Assembly (NCBI GenBank): GCA_020057555.1
Contig: JAGVFR010000014.1
Coordinates: 1 to 45,743 of the forward strand
DNA from: a bacterium
Lineage (GTDB): Bacteria; Patescibacteriota; Patescibacteriia; UBA9934; GWF2-40-263
Length of the DNA stretch: 45,743 nucleotides
Reading direction: 5' to 3'
The notes beneath the pieces are model-generated. The model was not told the DNA's origin and ran no database searches. It saw only the letters and a program-made list of their open reading frames with translations. Shown here piece by piece: positions 35,863-44,389 of the stretch. Both the position numbers and the translations under genes were made by a program. Within the stretch, counting starts at the first letter, position 1; every line of letters begins with the position of its first letter.

Positions 35863-36118
35863 GCGCGTTTACTTTTTGCATCATCCGTGACTTTAATCGA
35901 GCCACGGTGTTTTTTTTGAAAATCTTTTTTGATTGCGCTTTATCAAGCTTTTTTCCGATTAGTTTGATGACCTCTTTTGCCTCGTCGATTTTCTTTCCAG
36001 TAACAGCTTTACGAAGTTTTACACGCAAAGAGTGGATCTCGGCTTTTATTGTCTGATTGAGCTTTTCGTGTTTCACGCTTTGTCTAAGCGCTTTTTTAGC
36101 GTTTTGTAGGATAGGCAT
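35849..36118 (-). CDS. rpsT: 30S ribosomal protein S20
   Basis: MPILQNAKKALRQSVKHEKLNQTIKAEIHSLRVKLRKAV...HKNTVARLKSRMMQKVNAL-like C-terminus. Confidence 0.92.
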   Translation of the reverse strand: MPILQNAKKALRQSVKHEKLNQTIKAEIHSLRVKLRKAVTGKKIDEAKEVIKLIGKKLDKAQSKKIFKKNTVARLKSRMMQKVNALKIS

Positions 36119-36214
36119 AAGTTAGAAGCTAGAAGAAAGAAGCAGGAATTTTAGATATATTTAACAGAACGGCGTTAGTTTACCTGAAGCTAAAAAACAG
36201 TCAAGTTGAGAGGC

Positions 36215-36407
36215 GGTCGTTCGCATCCTCTGTTCTTGACCGCCGCCGTGGGTCGAAGAGAATGATCAGCGTCGGAGTCGTTTGTACATGTCTCCGGGCC
36301 AGCGGACTCCTCGCCGCTGTTCCCTCCGACATGATACAAACGACTCCTTGTGAATCAGTGTGTGAAAATCGGCTGCGGATGTCTGCGAACAGAGGATGCA
36401 AACGACC
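36215..36407. repeat. Nested inverted repeat (outer 21-bp arms, inner ~20-bp arms)
   Basis: Outer GGTCGTTCGCATCCTCTGTTC / GAACAGAGGATGCAAACGACC (20/21); inner GGAGTCGTTTGTACATGTC (36274-36292) / GACATGATACAAACGACTCC (36328-36347). Confidence 0.8.
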
Positions 36408-36448
36408 ACATTAAGTCAGGTTGGAAAAAAATCCGCACAACACGATGG

Positions 36449-36958
36449 TTATGCGGGAGAAGCGGGCTTGGGCTTACGAGCTTTTTGATCGTTAAAAAAG
36501 AAAGAGGACACTAAAAGAGCAATGAAGCATGTCGTTCCAAAAAGGAAACCAACTGGAAGGAACCAGATATGGTTGCTGAGACTAAGTGGTAGCAATATGC
36601 CGAGGAATTCTGTGAATGTGAGTGGTATGACACATGCTGGCATGAGTCTGGATTCATCTATCGCGTGCGCAAAACAGACTCCAAGCGCTAAGCAAACGAC
36701 GAAAGCTGCTATGGGTGTGGCAAACGCGAAAAATACCGCAGCAAATGCGACTAAAAAAGCCGTCATGATGTAGAGAGCGAACTTCGACTTTGTGATCGCC
36801 GCAAGCAAAGCAGAAATTGCGACGATTACGAACATTGTGACAAGTATTAACACTGCTGACAGGTCACTGATATTCAGTGTAACTGTCATTTCGGATAGGC
36901 AAAGAGCAATACTCACTGCAGCTGCCTGCCAACCCGCCAGCGCTTTTATACTGTCCAT
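36449..36958 (-). CDS. Hypothetical multi-pass membrane protein (169 aa)
   Basis: Several hydrophobic TM segments; AAGGAAGG Shine-Dalgarno upstream; terminator-like hairpin at its stop. Confidence 0.7.
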   Translation of the reverse strand: MDSIKALAGWQAAAVSIALCLSEMTVTLNISDLSAVLILVTMFVIVAISALLAAITKSKFALYIMTAFLVAFAAVFFAFATPIAAFVVCLALGVCFAHAIDESRLMPACVIPLTFTEFLGILLPLSLSNHIWFLPVGFLFGTTCFIALLVSSFFFNDQKARKPKPASPA

Positions 36959-37030
36959 TCCAAGCCTTCCTTTACTTTATCTTTTTTTGCCACCTTGGCA
37001 AATTGATTTAACATCACAACATCAAGAATG

Positions 37031-38164
37031 TCAATCAGATTGCTCAACCACTTCAATATCGCTTTCCGGGCCAATTTCAATTAAATCAAGCTGTTTCCCT
37101 GCTGTGCCTTCTGTGATTCTAAATATATCTTTGTCGATCTTTTTGAGTTCACTTGAAGAGCTAGTGAACGCTCGAACTGTTGTTTCAAGATGTTTCCCAA
37201 CACGATTATGATGTTCCTCATACGCTTTCATGTGGCGCATGAGAAGTTCAGCGTGTTTTTGAATTTCTTTTACTGATTCCTCAATTTGAAGCGCTTTGAG
37301 ACCAAGCATAACTGTTTGTAAATATGCAAAAAACGAGGTTGGAGAAACAATCATCACACCTTTTTCAAAAGCGTATTCGATTAAGTTTCTGGAGTTCACT
37401 TTTACAGCACCAATATCTGCGTTTATAAGATTATGATAAACGCCTTCTGCTGGAACAAACATAAAAGCAAAGTTGGTAGTCCCCTTTTCAGGTTGAATAT
37501 ATCGTGATGTTTCATCAATTCTAAGTTTAACATCAGACTTAAATTGCTTTTCAAGTTCATCTCGTCTGATCGGATCTGTTTCTTGCACAATTCTGTTGTA
37601 GTTTTCTAACGAAAATTTTGCGTCAATAGGTATCAACATTTCTTTAACAAAAATTACAGCGTCTGGAATGAGTTTTTGTCCGGTTGTTTCATCAATTCCA
37701 AGTTGATACTGCATTTTGTACTGGCCTGAAGTTAAAACTTGTCCCAACAGAGTCTCTAGCCAGTATTCACCAAGGATTCCCCGCTGTTTTGGATTTTTAA
37801 GAATATTTTCAAGACTTTTCAGCTGGTCTGAATAGTTGAGGATTTGTTTGTTTGTGCTGTCTAAAGTAAACAAACGCTCGTTTACATCTTTAAACATGTT
37901 CGCTGTTTCATGAAAGTGTTTTTGAAGAGTTGATGAGGAATCTGTCATGTTTTGAACCAGACGACTGTGCATTGTGTCTAGTTTCTCGTGAACTTCTCGG
38001 CGTTGAGTGTTTGTGGTTTCCTGGATTTCACGTCTTAAATCATTGAAAAGATTGTAAATTTTTTCTCCAGAGTCACTTATTGGCCCATTCCGTTTTGCAA
38101 CAAGAAAAAATATAGCGATTACAAGAATTATTACGATAAAAATTAGAAGCAATTCGATTGTCAT
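37031..38164 (-). CDS. rmuC: DNA recombination protein RmuC family
   Basis: N-terminal TM and coiled coil; NPKQRGILGEYWLETLLGQVL...PDAVIFVKEMLIPIDAKFSLENY...FMFVPAEGVYHNLI. Confidence 0.94.
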   Translation of the reverse strand: MTIELLLIFIVIILVIAIFFLVAKRNGPISDSGEKIYNLFNDLRREIQETTNTQRREVHEKLDTMHSRLVQNMTDSSSTLQKHFHETANMFKDVNERLFTLDSTNKQILNYSDQLKSLENILKNPKQRGILGEYWLETLLGQVLTSGQYKMQYQLGIDETTGQKLIPDAVIFVKEMLIPIDAKFSLENYNRIVQETDPIRRDELEKQFKSDVKLRIDETSRYIQPEKGTTNFAFMFVPAEGVYHNLINADIGAVKVNSRNLIEYAFEKGVMIVSPTSFFAYLQTVMLGLKALQIEESVKEIQKHAELLMRHMKAYEEHHNRVGKHLETTVRAFTSSSSELKKIDKDIFRITEGTAGKQLDLIEIGPESDIEVVEQSD

Positions 38165-38275
38165 ATTTGCGTGTTAAAAGCTTTGACGAAAGTTATTTTT
38201 CTACGTATGATGCTCGCGTTCAAGAGCAGTATAGCACAGTACTAGAAATGCATTTTACGACACATAACTTGTTAA

Positions 38276-38351
38276 GTCCCCGTAGCTCAACTGGACAGAG
38301 CAGCTGCGTCCTAAGCAGTTGATGGAGGTTCAAGTCCCTCCGGGGACACCA
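38276..38351 (+). tRNA. tRNA-Arg(CCT)
   Basis: GTCCCCG/CGGGGAC acceptor, anticodon loop GTCCTAA, encoded CCA. Confidence 0.95.
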
Positions 38352-38367
38352 ATGTCTTTCTTGTTCT

Positions 38368-38383
38368 CGTTTCACGTGAAACA
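38368..38383. promoter_or_regulatory. parS-like ParB binding site
   Basis: CGTTTCACGTGAAACA versus the consensus TGTTTCACGTGAAACA, 15/16 match with a perfect 14-bp palindrome. Confidence 0.85.
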
Positions 38384-38392
38384 AAATTCGGG

Positions 38393-38417
38393 GACAGTTA
38401 GCTCGGAGCTAACTGTC
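38393..38417. repeat. Perfect 12-1-12 palindrome
   Basis: GACAGTTAGCTC-G-GAGCTAACTGTC. Confidence 0.9.
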
Positions 38418-38539
38418 TCGATATGAAATGACCACCGCAGTGGTTCGTCACTTTATCAAAAATATCTATATGAAACTTTGTTTCTCATGGACATTTTAAT
38501 CGAAGGATCTGCGTAGTGGTTTCCATTTCGCTCGCTCGG

Positions 38540-38615
38540 GGGCCGTTAGCTCAGTTGGTAGAGCGTCGCATTCGCATTGCGAAGGTCTGGGGTTCGAATC
38601 CCCAACGGTCCACCA
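38540..38615 (+). tRNA. tRNA-Ala(CGC)
   Basis: GGGCCGT/ACGGTCC acceptor, anticodon loop TTCGCAT, T-arm GGGGTTCGAATCCCC, encoded CCA. Confidence 0.95.
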
Positions 38616-38616
38616 T

Positions 38617-38648
38617 ACAAAATATCCGAAAAATTTCGGATATTTTGT
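38617..38648 (+). terminator. Hairpin after tRNA-Ala
   Basis: ACAAAATATCCGAAA-AA-TTTCGGATATTTTGT, 15-bp perfect stem. Confidence 0.75.
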
Positions 38649-38961
38649 ATTTGAGACCGTTAGCACGCCACCTGCGTGGCATGCGTGGGGATTCGAAAGG
38701 CGCGTTCGAAATATGAATTTTATCAAGTTTTAAACGAACATGGCATCCAAGAAGGAATAAGCTATTCCTCGAAGAACGTGCGAGCGATAGGAGAGGAGAA
38801 TTTCAAAAAAGGTGGAATTCTGTAAATATCAGCTCGATCGTCGGGAATTAAAGGGATAAAATACAAAATTCTTAAATTTTTTTTGGGATTCATCTTTGTC
38901 CTTAAGACAGGTGCATGAAATAACGATTATGTGAATTTCACAGAACGGGATAATTCATAGG

Positions 38962-39015
38962 ATGAACACTTAAATTGTTCATTTTTTCAAAAAAAGACCA
39001 AAATCGGTCTTTTTT
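38962..39015 (+). terminator. Two tandem terminator-like hairpins
   Basis: ATGAACA-CTTAAAT-TGTTCATTTTTT and AAAAAGACC-AAAATC-GGTCTTTTTT. Confidence 0.65.
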
Positions 39016-39042
39016 GTTTACACTAGTGTATACAAACACACC

Positions 39043-39107
39043 AAAACTGTGGATGATTTCCAACTTTTGAAATGACTGGAGGTAAAATGGCACTTATCCA
39101 CAGTTTT
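39043..39107. promoter_or_regulatory. Inverted repeat carrying two DnaA-box-like sequences
   Basis: AAAACTGTGGAT (39043-39054) / ATCCACAGTTTT (39096-39107), 12/12; contains TTATCCACA (39094-39102) and TCATCCACA on the minus strand (39048-39056). Confidence 0.7.
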
Positions 39108-39155
39108 TCTCCTCTCATTTTCTTTTTTCTTTGCTAAATTTAGCAGAATAACATG

Positions 39156-39184
39156 TTGACTACTTTTTGTATTCATGGTATACT
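39156..39184 (+). promoter_or_regulatory. Sigma70-type promoter of the surface-protein operon
   Basis: TTGACT, 17-bp spacer, TATACT; preceded by the palindrome GCTAAATTTAGC (39133-39144). Confidence 0.8.
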
Positions 39185-39203
39185 GTTTTTGTAAAGGAAA
39201 TGT

Positions 39204-40112
39204 ATGTTCAATCGAACCGTCACCTTTGCGCTTGTGGGGTTTTTTGTATGGGCGAGCTTTGCTTCTGCCGGAATGACCTCCACGAACTATGAAATACGGT
39301 GGGACACAATCTCAACCGGTGGTTCTGACACTTCAAGCTCTGCATCGTATTCTCTTCGCGACAGTTCGTTGATCGGTCCTGGAGGTTCTGCAAGCAGTTC
39401 CTCTTACCAGGTTTCAAATGGGTATCGTGCTGGGATTTTCGATCAAATCATTTCTTTCGATCTTTACATCCAAAATTCAAACAATGAGCGAGCCATAACA
39501 TCAATTTCTGGAACAACTGTTTCAATGTCATCTACGACCGGACTTGCCGCAAACGACTATGTTGCCGTAGTGCAAGACCTTGGAGCGAGCCAAGTTGTGG
39601 GAATTGGAAAAATTTCATCCGTTGGCGTCGGGAGTATTGTTTTAGATAGTCTCGCTGTTGGAGCAAGCTCTCCTGCTATTGATGGAACAAATGACCATCT
39701 TTATCAGCTCAATGGTTCAAGTCTAACCCTTGAAACAATTAGTTCAACCACTGTTGGAACTGGAATTATCGGATTTGAAGTGACTATTGATAATGATAAC
39801 GGTTACAGTATTCAGATTTTAGAAAACACAAATTTACAAAGTGGGGCTACAGCAATTAGCGACGTTGCAGATGGGACTGTTACAGTGTCTGCTGAAGAAT
39901 ATGGCGCAAGATCGTCCGACACAACAGTTGCAACAAGTACTTTTGATACGGCTGATACAGCAATTACATCGAGCGCTCAAGATATTGTTACAAAAAGTAC
40001 GTTTGGATTTGATGATCGATCCTTTCTTGTTCTAAAAGCAGGAGTTGCAACAAATACGCCGTCACTGATCTATAGCAATACAACAACGTTTATTGCGGCT
40101 GGAAATTATTGA
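39204..40112 (+). CDS. Secreted Ser/Thr-rich surface protein, hypothetical
   Basis: Signal peptide MFNRTVTFALVGFFVWASFASA, low-complexity Ser/Thr-rich repeats; AAGGAAA Shine-Dalgarno. Confidence 0.8.
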   Translation: MFNRTVTFALVGFFVWASFASAGMTSTNYEIRWDTISTGGSDTSSSASYSLRDSSLIGPGGSASSSSYQVSNGYRAGIFDQIISFDLYIQNSNNERAITSISGTTVSMSSTTGLAANDYVAVVQDLGASQVVGIGKISSVGVGSIVLDSLAVGASSPAIDGTNDHLYQLNGSSLTLETISSTTVGTGIIGFEVTIDNDNGYSIQILENTNLQSGATAISDVADGTVTVSAEEYGARSSDTTVATSTFDTADTAITSSAQDIVTKSTFGFDDRSFLVLKAGVATNTPSLIYSNTTTFIAAGNY

Positions 40113-40113
40113 T

Positions 40114-41037
40114 ATGAAATTTCGACTTCTAATAAGTTCAATCGTTATTGCATTGATCCCGATCTCTGTCGGAGCCGCGTCTATTGTTCCATCAGTTATG
40201 GAAATTAGTGGCTCTCGTGGACAGGTTCTTCACGAAACATTCACCGTGATCAATACAAGAGAGATGGAGCAGACGTACTATCTTGGAGTTTTAAAGTTTG
40301 AACCGCAAGAAAACGGGGAAGGGCCGAAGTTCATTCCATTTAAAGAGGATCATTCTGGACTTGCGCAGTGGATTCAACTTTCCTCTGCAGAAGTAATAAT
40401 TCCAGCAAATACAAAAGGTGAAATACCGTTTGATATTTCTATTCCATCTGATGTTTTGTCGGGTGGATATTATGCCGCGCTCACTGTTTCGCAATCACCT
40501 TCTGATCTTGTTGCAGATAACGGAGCTATGGTTGAAGCAAAAACCGCGGCTCTCATCTTGCTTACTGTTCAAGGGCAAACAACAGAAAAACTCTCACTTT
40601 TGGAATTTGGAAAAGACTCGGCAGGATTGTATAGCGGAATTGATGGAAAATATGATTTCCGAGTGCAAAATCAAGGAAACGTTCATGTTGCTCCAGCTGG
40701 AACAATTCAAGTGAAAGATATTTTTGGGAGAATTGTTGCAAAGCTAGATGCAAACCCCTCATCAGGACGAGTTTTACCGAACTCAACTAGAATTTACGTT
40801 GTTGGATCAGAGGAAACTAAGAATTATTATCAAAGCGCCAAAGATCAGATGAGAGTGTTGGCTTTTGGCCCGATGACTGCCGAATTGCTGTTGAAATACG
40901 GTCAGTCTGAACAAACGATTACATCAAGTGTTTCATTCTGGTACTTGCCATGGCAGATTATGTCACTAGATGTTCTCCTTATATTAGTGATCCTGTTTAT
41001 TTATTCATTAGTTCGTCGCAGTAAACGTAATAAATAA
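40114..41037 (+). CDS. DUF916-like extracellular beta-sandwich protein with C-terminal TM anchor
   Basis: Signal peptide, VPSVMEISGSRGQVLHETFTVINT...WIQLSSAEVIIPANTKGEIPFDISIPSDVLSGGYYAALTVS, C-terminal TM then RRSKRNK. Confidence 0.65.
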   Translation: MKFRLLISSIVIALIPISVGAASIVPSVMEISGSRGQVLHETFTVINTREMEQTYYLGVLKFEPQENGEGPKFIPFKEDHSGLAQWIQLSSAEVIIPANTKGEIPFDISIPSDVLSGGYYAALTVSQSPSDLVADNGAMVEAKTAALILLTVQGQTTEKLSLLEFGKDSAGLYSGIDGKYDFRVQNQGNVHVAPAGTIQVKDIFGRIVAKLDANPSSGRVLPNSTRIYVVGSEETKNYYQSAKDQMRVLAFGPMTAELLLKYGQSEQTITSSVSFWYLPWQIMSLDVLLILVILFIYSLVRRSKRNK

Positions 41038-41041
41038 GTGT

Positions 41042-44000
41042 GTGCAAAATCTTGTTCGCAAAATCTGGAGCATCGCAACCGTTTCCGTTGTTCTAATGGC
41101 AACGATTTTGGTGTCTTCAGTAAACGCCGCGACTGTCACAAGTGCGAATGATTATCCGACAACGCTTCAATCAAGTCAAAGCGCGAACCACCAAGTGCTC
41201 TTTACAACTTCATCTGGTGTAGCAGAAGGACAAACAATCACTCTTTCATTTTCTACATCATTCAACACTGCTTCAATCATTGAAGATGATGTCGATGTTG
41301 CAGATGACGGAACTGATCTTACAACTGCAGTCAACTGCGCTGGAACAGAAAAAGCTTCCGTTGTCATTGCAGGTGATGTTCTTACAATCACAATTTGTGC
41401 CGGAGATGGCGGCGCGATTGCCGCGTCTAGTCAGGTTGCAATAGAGATCGGCACAAACGCGACAAGTTCTGGAACAGGAGCAAATCGTATAACCAACCCA
41501 TCAAGTGTTGGAACATACTTTGTGACAATTGGAGGAACTTTTGGAGATTTCGGATCAATTGCTCTTCCAATAAGTTCGCAAGATCAAGTCACTATTACTG
41601 CTAGTGTCTCAAACCAAGGCGGTGGCGGCGGAAATAATGGAGGTGGCGGCGGTTCTCAAGGAGACTCTACTTCTCCTATTATCAGCAACATTGTTGTTTC
41701 ACAAGTGACAGCAACATCTGCTGCTATAAGTTGGACAACTGACGAATCGTCCGACAGCGCGATTGATTATGGTTTGACTCAATCCTTTGAAGCAGGAACA
41801 ACTTCTGACTCTTCTTACGTTGTGAATCATTCGCTTGGACTTGGAGGTTTGCAAGAAGGGAAGACTTACTACTTTCGCATTCGATCAAAGGACATAAGTT
41901 CAAATCAAGCAACGTCTTCCACACAATCGTTTACAACTCTTGATCAAACTGCGCCAACGATTTCAAATATAAGCGTTGTTGACATCACTCAATCAAGCGC
42001 GCGAGTTACGTGGAATACAAATGAGGCTTCAACAAGTATTGTCGAATATGGACTTAATGAAAGTTATGGTTCATCTAAAAGTAACAGTTCGCTTGTCACA
42101 GATCACAGTGTTATTTTGATCGGTCTTCAATCTGGGAAACAATATCACTTCCGCGTTCAATCAGTTGATAGTTCAAGCAACACAGCGCTGTCAGGTGATA
42201 ATACGTTTACGACTTCACAGGATTTCGCGCCAGCAAATGTTTCAGGACTGACAATTACAGATGGAAATAAATCGTTGTCGCTTTCATGGACAAATCCAAA
42301 TGATACTGACTTGGCTGGAATAAAAGTTATCGAGTGTCAGGACGAATACCCAACTGGGCCGAGCGATTCATCATGCACGCAAGTTCTAAATTCACTTGCA
42401 ACAAGTCTTCTACGCACCAATCTTACAAACGGACTCACATATTATTATGGAGTGTTCTCTTATGATGCTGCAGGGCAATTCGCTTCTGGAGCGGTTGGAT
42501 CAGGTACACCAACCGCTTCGGAAGAAGAGGTGCCACCTGTAGTTCCAGAGCCCGAGCCCGAGTCAAAACCCGAGCCCGAGCCTGAACCAGGCGCTGAGCC
42601 ACTGCCAGAAGTGCCTCCGGAGGAACCGATTGAGGTTCCATCTGGAGAGCCGGTAGGAAGCTCGCCAACTTTTCTTGGTGCTGTCAAAGCAGCACTTGAA
42701 ATTGAGGACGTGATAATTGTTGTAGCAAATGGCAGCATCACCCTTTCTTTGGGTGAGAAAGGGGCGTTCGATGTTTTGCCAAGCACACAAATCCGTCTGC
42801 AAATTTCAGAAGATGAACTTTCCGATAATGTAGAGGTCCTGCAGGCTTCTATTGGGTCGGATATGTACCTACTTCGCCTTGAAGATGAGCAAGGTGGAGA
42901 CGCTCTTTACATGGCGGACATAATAACGCCTGCGCTTCCGCAACTTTATAAGCTAGAGATTGCGGTTGAATATGCAGATGGGACAAACGAAAGTGTTTCT
43001 TCCCTCTTGAATGTGTTGCCATGGGGCATCACAACACAAGACATCGATGGTGAAGAAGCTAAAGTTGAAGGAGTTAGTCTGACTCTTTCACAACTCGTTG
43101 ATGGAAAGATGGTTGTATGGGATGGGTCACCATACAGTCAATACAATCCAACAACAACAGATTCAGACGGAACATACGGGTGGTATGTTCTTGATGGATC
43201 ATATCGTTTAAAAACATCAGCAGTGGGTTTTAAGTCGTATTCTGGTGAAACATTTGTTGTTGATAATAACATTGTTAACAAAAAAATTGTTTTAACAGCA
43301 GTTCCAAAACCAGAAACGGAAAAATTGTCCGTGCAAATTCAAAACGTATTTCAAACGCCTGTAGCAGAGACAGTGCAACAAGCGCTTGATTCAGTCCGAG
43401 ATAATCGTGTTGCTCAAAAAGCAACAAGTATTGCCACGCCAGTGCTAGCTGTCACAGCCGGTGCCAGCTTGCTCATCATGACAGTGGCATTCGATTTCCT
43501 TCCGTTCCTTCAATACCTTTTTACCGCGCCTGTCCTACTTTTTTGGAGGCGCAAACGTAAAGGATTTGGCACTGTCTATCATGCCTTTTCCAGAACTCCG
43601 GTTGATTTGGCTGTGGTTCGTCTTTTCCTTGTTGAGGATAAGACAAATCCTAGCCTAGGGCGGCTTGTGAAAAGTCGCGTGACTGACAAACAAGGACGAT
43701 TTTTCTTCTTGGTTCAACCAGGAACATATCGTCTGACAGTCACAAAAGCCGGATTCCGATTTCCATCGGAATACTTAAATGGGGTGAAGGATGACGGCAT
43801 ATTCCTGGACGTCTACCACGGTGAGTTCATCGAGGTGACAGAAAAGGATGCTGTAATCACTCCTAATGTTCCACTTGATCCGGCTCAAGTGACAGAAGTT
43901 GGAAAACCGAAACGTGTGGTTTGGCAAGGGCGGTTGCGCTTGCTACAACATTTCATCGCTATAAGTGGTGTGATTGTTTCGGTGGCTGTCGTTATCATCA

Positions 44001-44389
44001 GGCCGACCGTGCTTGCGGCCGTGATGGTTTTCGTGCAGATCCTGGTTTATCTGCTTGCGCGACGACTTGCCAAACCACGTAAACCTAAGAGTTGGGGAAT
44101 TGTGTACGACATAGAAACAAAACGTCCTCTTTCAAATGTTGTCGCTAGAATTTTTGAACCTAGATACAACAAGCTTCTCGATACACAGATGACAGACAGT
44201 AAGGGACGTTACTCGTTCATGCTTGGACCGAGTGAATACTTTGCCGTGTTTGAAAAAGAAGGATACAGATCAACACAAGTGCGACCAATTGATTTACGCA
44301 ACGAAGAAGGATCACAAGACTTTGCTGTTGATGTAGAGATGCATCCGCATTCATCTATTGGAACAGAAACATATGAATCTGAGACTTAA
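41042..44389 (+). CDS. Multi-domain surface protein: fibronectin type III-like repeats, Pro/Glu stalk, carboxypeptidase-regulatory-like domains, several TM segments
   Basis: TSPIISNIVVSQVTATSAAISWTTDESSDSAIDYG... and TAPTISNISVVDITQSSARVTWNTNEASTSIVEYG... (FnIII); EPEPESKPEPEPEPG stalk; repeated TDKQGRFFFLVQPGTYRLTVTKAGF / TDSKGRYSFMLGPSEYFAVFEKEGY. Confidence 0.85.
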   Translation: MQNLVRKIWSIATVSVVLMATILVSSVNAATVTSANDYPTTLQSSQSANHQVLFTTSSGVAEGQTITLSFSTSFNTASIIEDDVDVADDGTDLTTAVNCAGTEKASVVIAGDVLTITICAGDGGAIAASSQVAIEIGTNATSSGTGANRITNPSSVGTYFVTIGGTFGDFGSIALPISSQDQVTITASVSNQGGGGGNNGGGGGSQGDSTSPIISNIVVSQVTATSAAISWTTDESSDSAIDYGLTQSFEAGTTSDSSYVVNHSLGLGGLQEGKTYYFRIRSKDISSNQATSSTQSFTTLDQTAPTISNISVVDITQSSARVTWNTNEASTSIVEYGLNESYGSSKSNSSLVTDHSVILIGLQSGKQYHFRVQSVDSSSNTALSGDNTFTTSQDFAPANVSGLTITDGNKSLSLSWTNPNDTDLAGIKVIECQDEYPTGPSDSSCTQVLNSLATSLLRTNLTNGLTYYYGVFSYDAAGQFASGAVGSGTPTASEEEVPPVVPEPEPESKPEPEPEPGAEPLPEVPPEEPIEVPSGEPVGSSPTFLGAVKAALEIEDVIIVVANGSITLSLGEKGAFDVLPSTQIRLQISEDELSDNVEVLQASIGSDMYLLRLEDEQGGDALYMADIITPALPQLYKLEIAVEYADGTNESVSSLLNVLPWGITTQDIDGEEAKVEGVSLTLSQLVDGKMVVWDGSPYSQYNPTTTDSDGTYGWYVLDGSYRLKTSAVGFKSYSGETFVVDNNIVNKKIVLTAVPKPETEKLSVQIQNVFQTPVAETVQQALDSVRDNRVAQKATSIATPVLAVTAGASLLIMTVAFDFLPFLQYLFTAPVLLFWRRKRKGFGTVYHAFSRTPVDLAVVRLFLVEDKTNPSLGRLVKSRVTDKQGRFFFLVQPGTYRLTVTKAGFRFPSEYLNGVKDDGIFLDVYHGEFIEVTEKDAVITPNVPLDPAQVTEVGKPKRVVWQGRLRLLQHFIAISGVIVSVAVVIIRPTVLAAVMVFVQILVYLLARRLAKPRKPKSWGIVYDIETKRPLSNVVARIFEPRYNKLLDTQMTDSKGRYSFMLGPSEYFAVFEKEGYRSTQVRPIDLRNEEGSQDFAVDVEMHPHSSIGTETYESET

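Noticed and set aside
36215-36407. Classing the nested inverted repeat as a MITE
   Set aside because: No flanking target duplication was found at outer or inner arms, unlike the elements at 25503 and 26320.
38651-38716. Possible decayed tRNA copy (ACCGTTAGC ... GTGGGGATTCGAAAG) after tRNA-Ala
   Set aside because: It shares short tRNA-like words, but no acceptor or anticodon stem could be built.
42435-42802. Minus-strand ORFs rich in Gly/Ser opposite the Pro/Glu stalk
   Set aside because: Mirror translation of the GAGCCCGAGCCCGAG stalk repeats.
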